This document shows positions 6,598 through 7,267 of a stretch of DNA of 7,267 nucleotides, one piece after another. Positions within the stretch are counted from its first letter, which is position 1, and each line of letters starts with the position of its first letter. Source of the stretch: an uncultured Barnesiella sp. (GTDB lineage Bacteria > Bacteroidota > Bacteroidia > Bacteroidales > Barnesiellaceae_A). The stretch is from NCBI GenBank assembly GCA_904502265.1, contig CAJGDT010000083.1, positions 1 through 7,267 of the forward strand. The letters are read 5' to 3'. The notes beneath the pieces were generated by a model. It ran no database searches. It saw only the letters and a program-made list of their open reading frames with translations, and was not told where the DNA came from. Position numbers and translations under genes: made by a program.

Positions 6598-7267
6598 ATA
6601 AGTACTCAAACCGCTATAGTGCCAGATGGAAATACCCAAGAACACACTACTTGCAGCCTTATAAGGCACTACCTTATGGAGACTCTCTTGCAACATGGCA
6701 TATTGGTTTTCATCGGCAAGTTGCATCATAAAATGGTCCAAGTCGTAATAAAGATGTGGAGTTTTGCGGTCGTAAGCTTGCAAAGTAGTCTTCTTCATCT
6801 TCACTATTTCTTCTTCTTTACCATCGACTATCTGCCTACACACCGAAGCCAATTCATCAAGATATTTGGTTTCTATAAGGGTTATTGTTCCCTGTCTTCC
6901 CGCAGGCTTAATATACTTCTTTTCATACTCCTTAGCTATTCCCACATAGTCTATCGTATCGGCAAAAATCATAGGCATGATATTGTAGTAAGGAAAGCCC
7001 TCTCCCATCGTCTCGGTAGGTGTTGCCAAAATATAGTCGCACACATTACGCAACTCAAATGCTACCTCGACACAAGCCATCAGACACGCATCGAAGATGA
7101 TATAATCGAGATGAAATGGTTGCAGAACCTTGGCAAGCATATCCAAGTCCATTGTAGCCTTCTCGCTGCCTTCAAGTCCTATCGAGGCGGGTGCTTTGGC
7201 AGGCGATTTATAGAAATAATATTGAGGCAACCAGCCATTGGCGTGCGACCACATTATGAGTCCATGA
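6520..7267 (-). CDS. Clostripain-family (C11) cysteine peptidase, 5' end outside window
   Basis: The visible 248 codons are the C-terminal part of a caspase-fold (clan CD) peptidase. The catalytic His is in GLIMWSHANGW (codon at 7243-7245) and the catalytic Cys is in FDACLMACVEVAFELR (codon at 7084-7086), each following a hydrophobic strand as in clostripain, fragipain and PmC11. Such enzymes are calcium-linked, cleave after Arg or Lys, and in Bacteroidales are often secreted or lipid-anchored. The frame stays open to the window edge (HGLI precedes the first visible Met), so that Met is not the start; the signal peptide and first strands are missing. A Lys-Ala pair (PAKAPAS) lies 16 residues after the His, in the stretch between the two catalytic residues where relatives self-cleave. 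The gene ends with TAG, 125 bases before the mscS-type gene, and is followed by a second copy of its own tail. Confidence 0.9.
   Translation of the reverse strand, partial: HGLIMWSHANGWLPQYYFYKSPAKAPASIGLEGSEKATMDLDMLAKVLQPFHLDYIIFDACLMACVEVAFELRNVCDYILATPTETMGEGFPYYNIMPMIFADTIDYVGIAKEYEKKYIKPAGRQGTITLIETKYLDELASVCRQIVDGKEEEIVKMKKTTLQAYDRKTPHLYYDLDHFMMQLADENQYAMLQESLHKVVPYKAASSVFLGISIWHYSGLSTYIPALVNDKYVNNYYRSLQWYDHVYR

Noticed and set aside
7252..7254. Met at this position as the start of the C11 peptidase
   Set aside because: The frame continues upstream to the window edge (HGLI), and the Met lies inside the conserved strand leading to the catalytic His. It is an internal residue.

Overview
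The window looks like chromosomal DNA of a Bacteroidales bacterium. Every protein-coding gene I accept lies on the minus strand. The protein families fit this group: a DUF4827-type lipoprotein beside an archaeal-type phosphoglucosamine mutase, a clostripain-family (C11) protease, and a topoisomerase III with the GDAGQEGE signature. Start codons mostly lack a clear Shine-Dalgarno sequence. The one recognisable promoter has the Bacteroidetes -7 form (TAnnTTTG). Nothing indicates a plasmid, phage, insertion sequence, CRISPR array or RNA gene.

In the direction of transcription (high to low coordinates), the window opens inside a C11 cysteine protease gene (6520-7267) whose 5' end is cut off. Just beyond its stop codon lies a second, out-of-frame copy of its own C-terminal tail (6434-6517), which I read as the remnant of a deleted tandem paralogue. 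A tightly packed set follows: an MscS-type mechanosensitive channel (5474-6394), mazG (4663-5454), topB (2591-4657) and an IDI-like Nudix hydrolase (2067-2582). Their gaps are 19, 5 and 8 bases, so they are probably one transcript. MazG and the Nudix enzyme both fit hydrolysis of unwanted nucleotides or diphosphates, and topB resolves DNA intermediates, so this set reads as genome housekeeping.

An 84-base gap (1980-2066, counting from the stop-proximal base) separates the two gene sets. It holds a weak hairpin and a Bacteroidetes-type promoter whose -7 box ends only four bases before the next start codon. That promoter appears to drive a second operon: an NrnA-like DHH/DHHA1 phosphoesterase (957-1979), a DUF4827-type lipoprotein (355-933) and the 5' part of a phosphoglucosamine mutase gene (1-348), with gaps of 23 and 6 bases. 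The mutase gene runs out of the window.

Most of the window is ordinary core genome. I do not see a new defence or mobile system. The most unusual feature is the duplicated 3' tail of the C11 protease. Next are the near-leaderless promoter and the lipoprotein of unknown function placed between two cytoplasmic enzymes.
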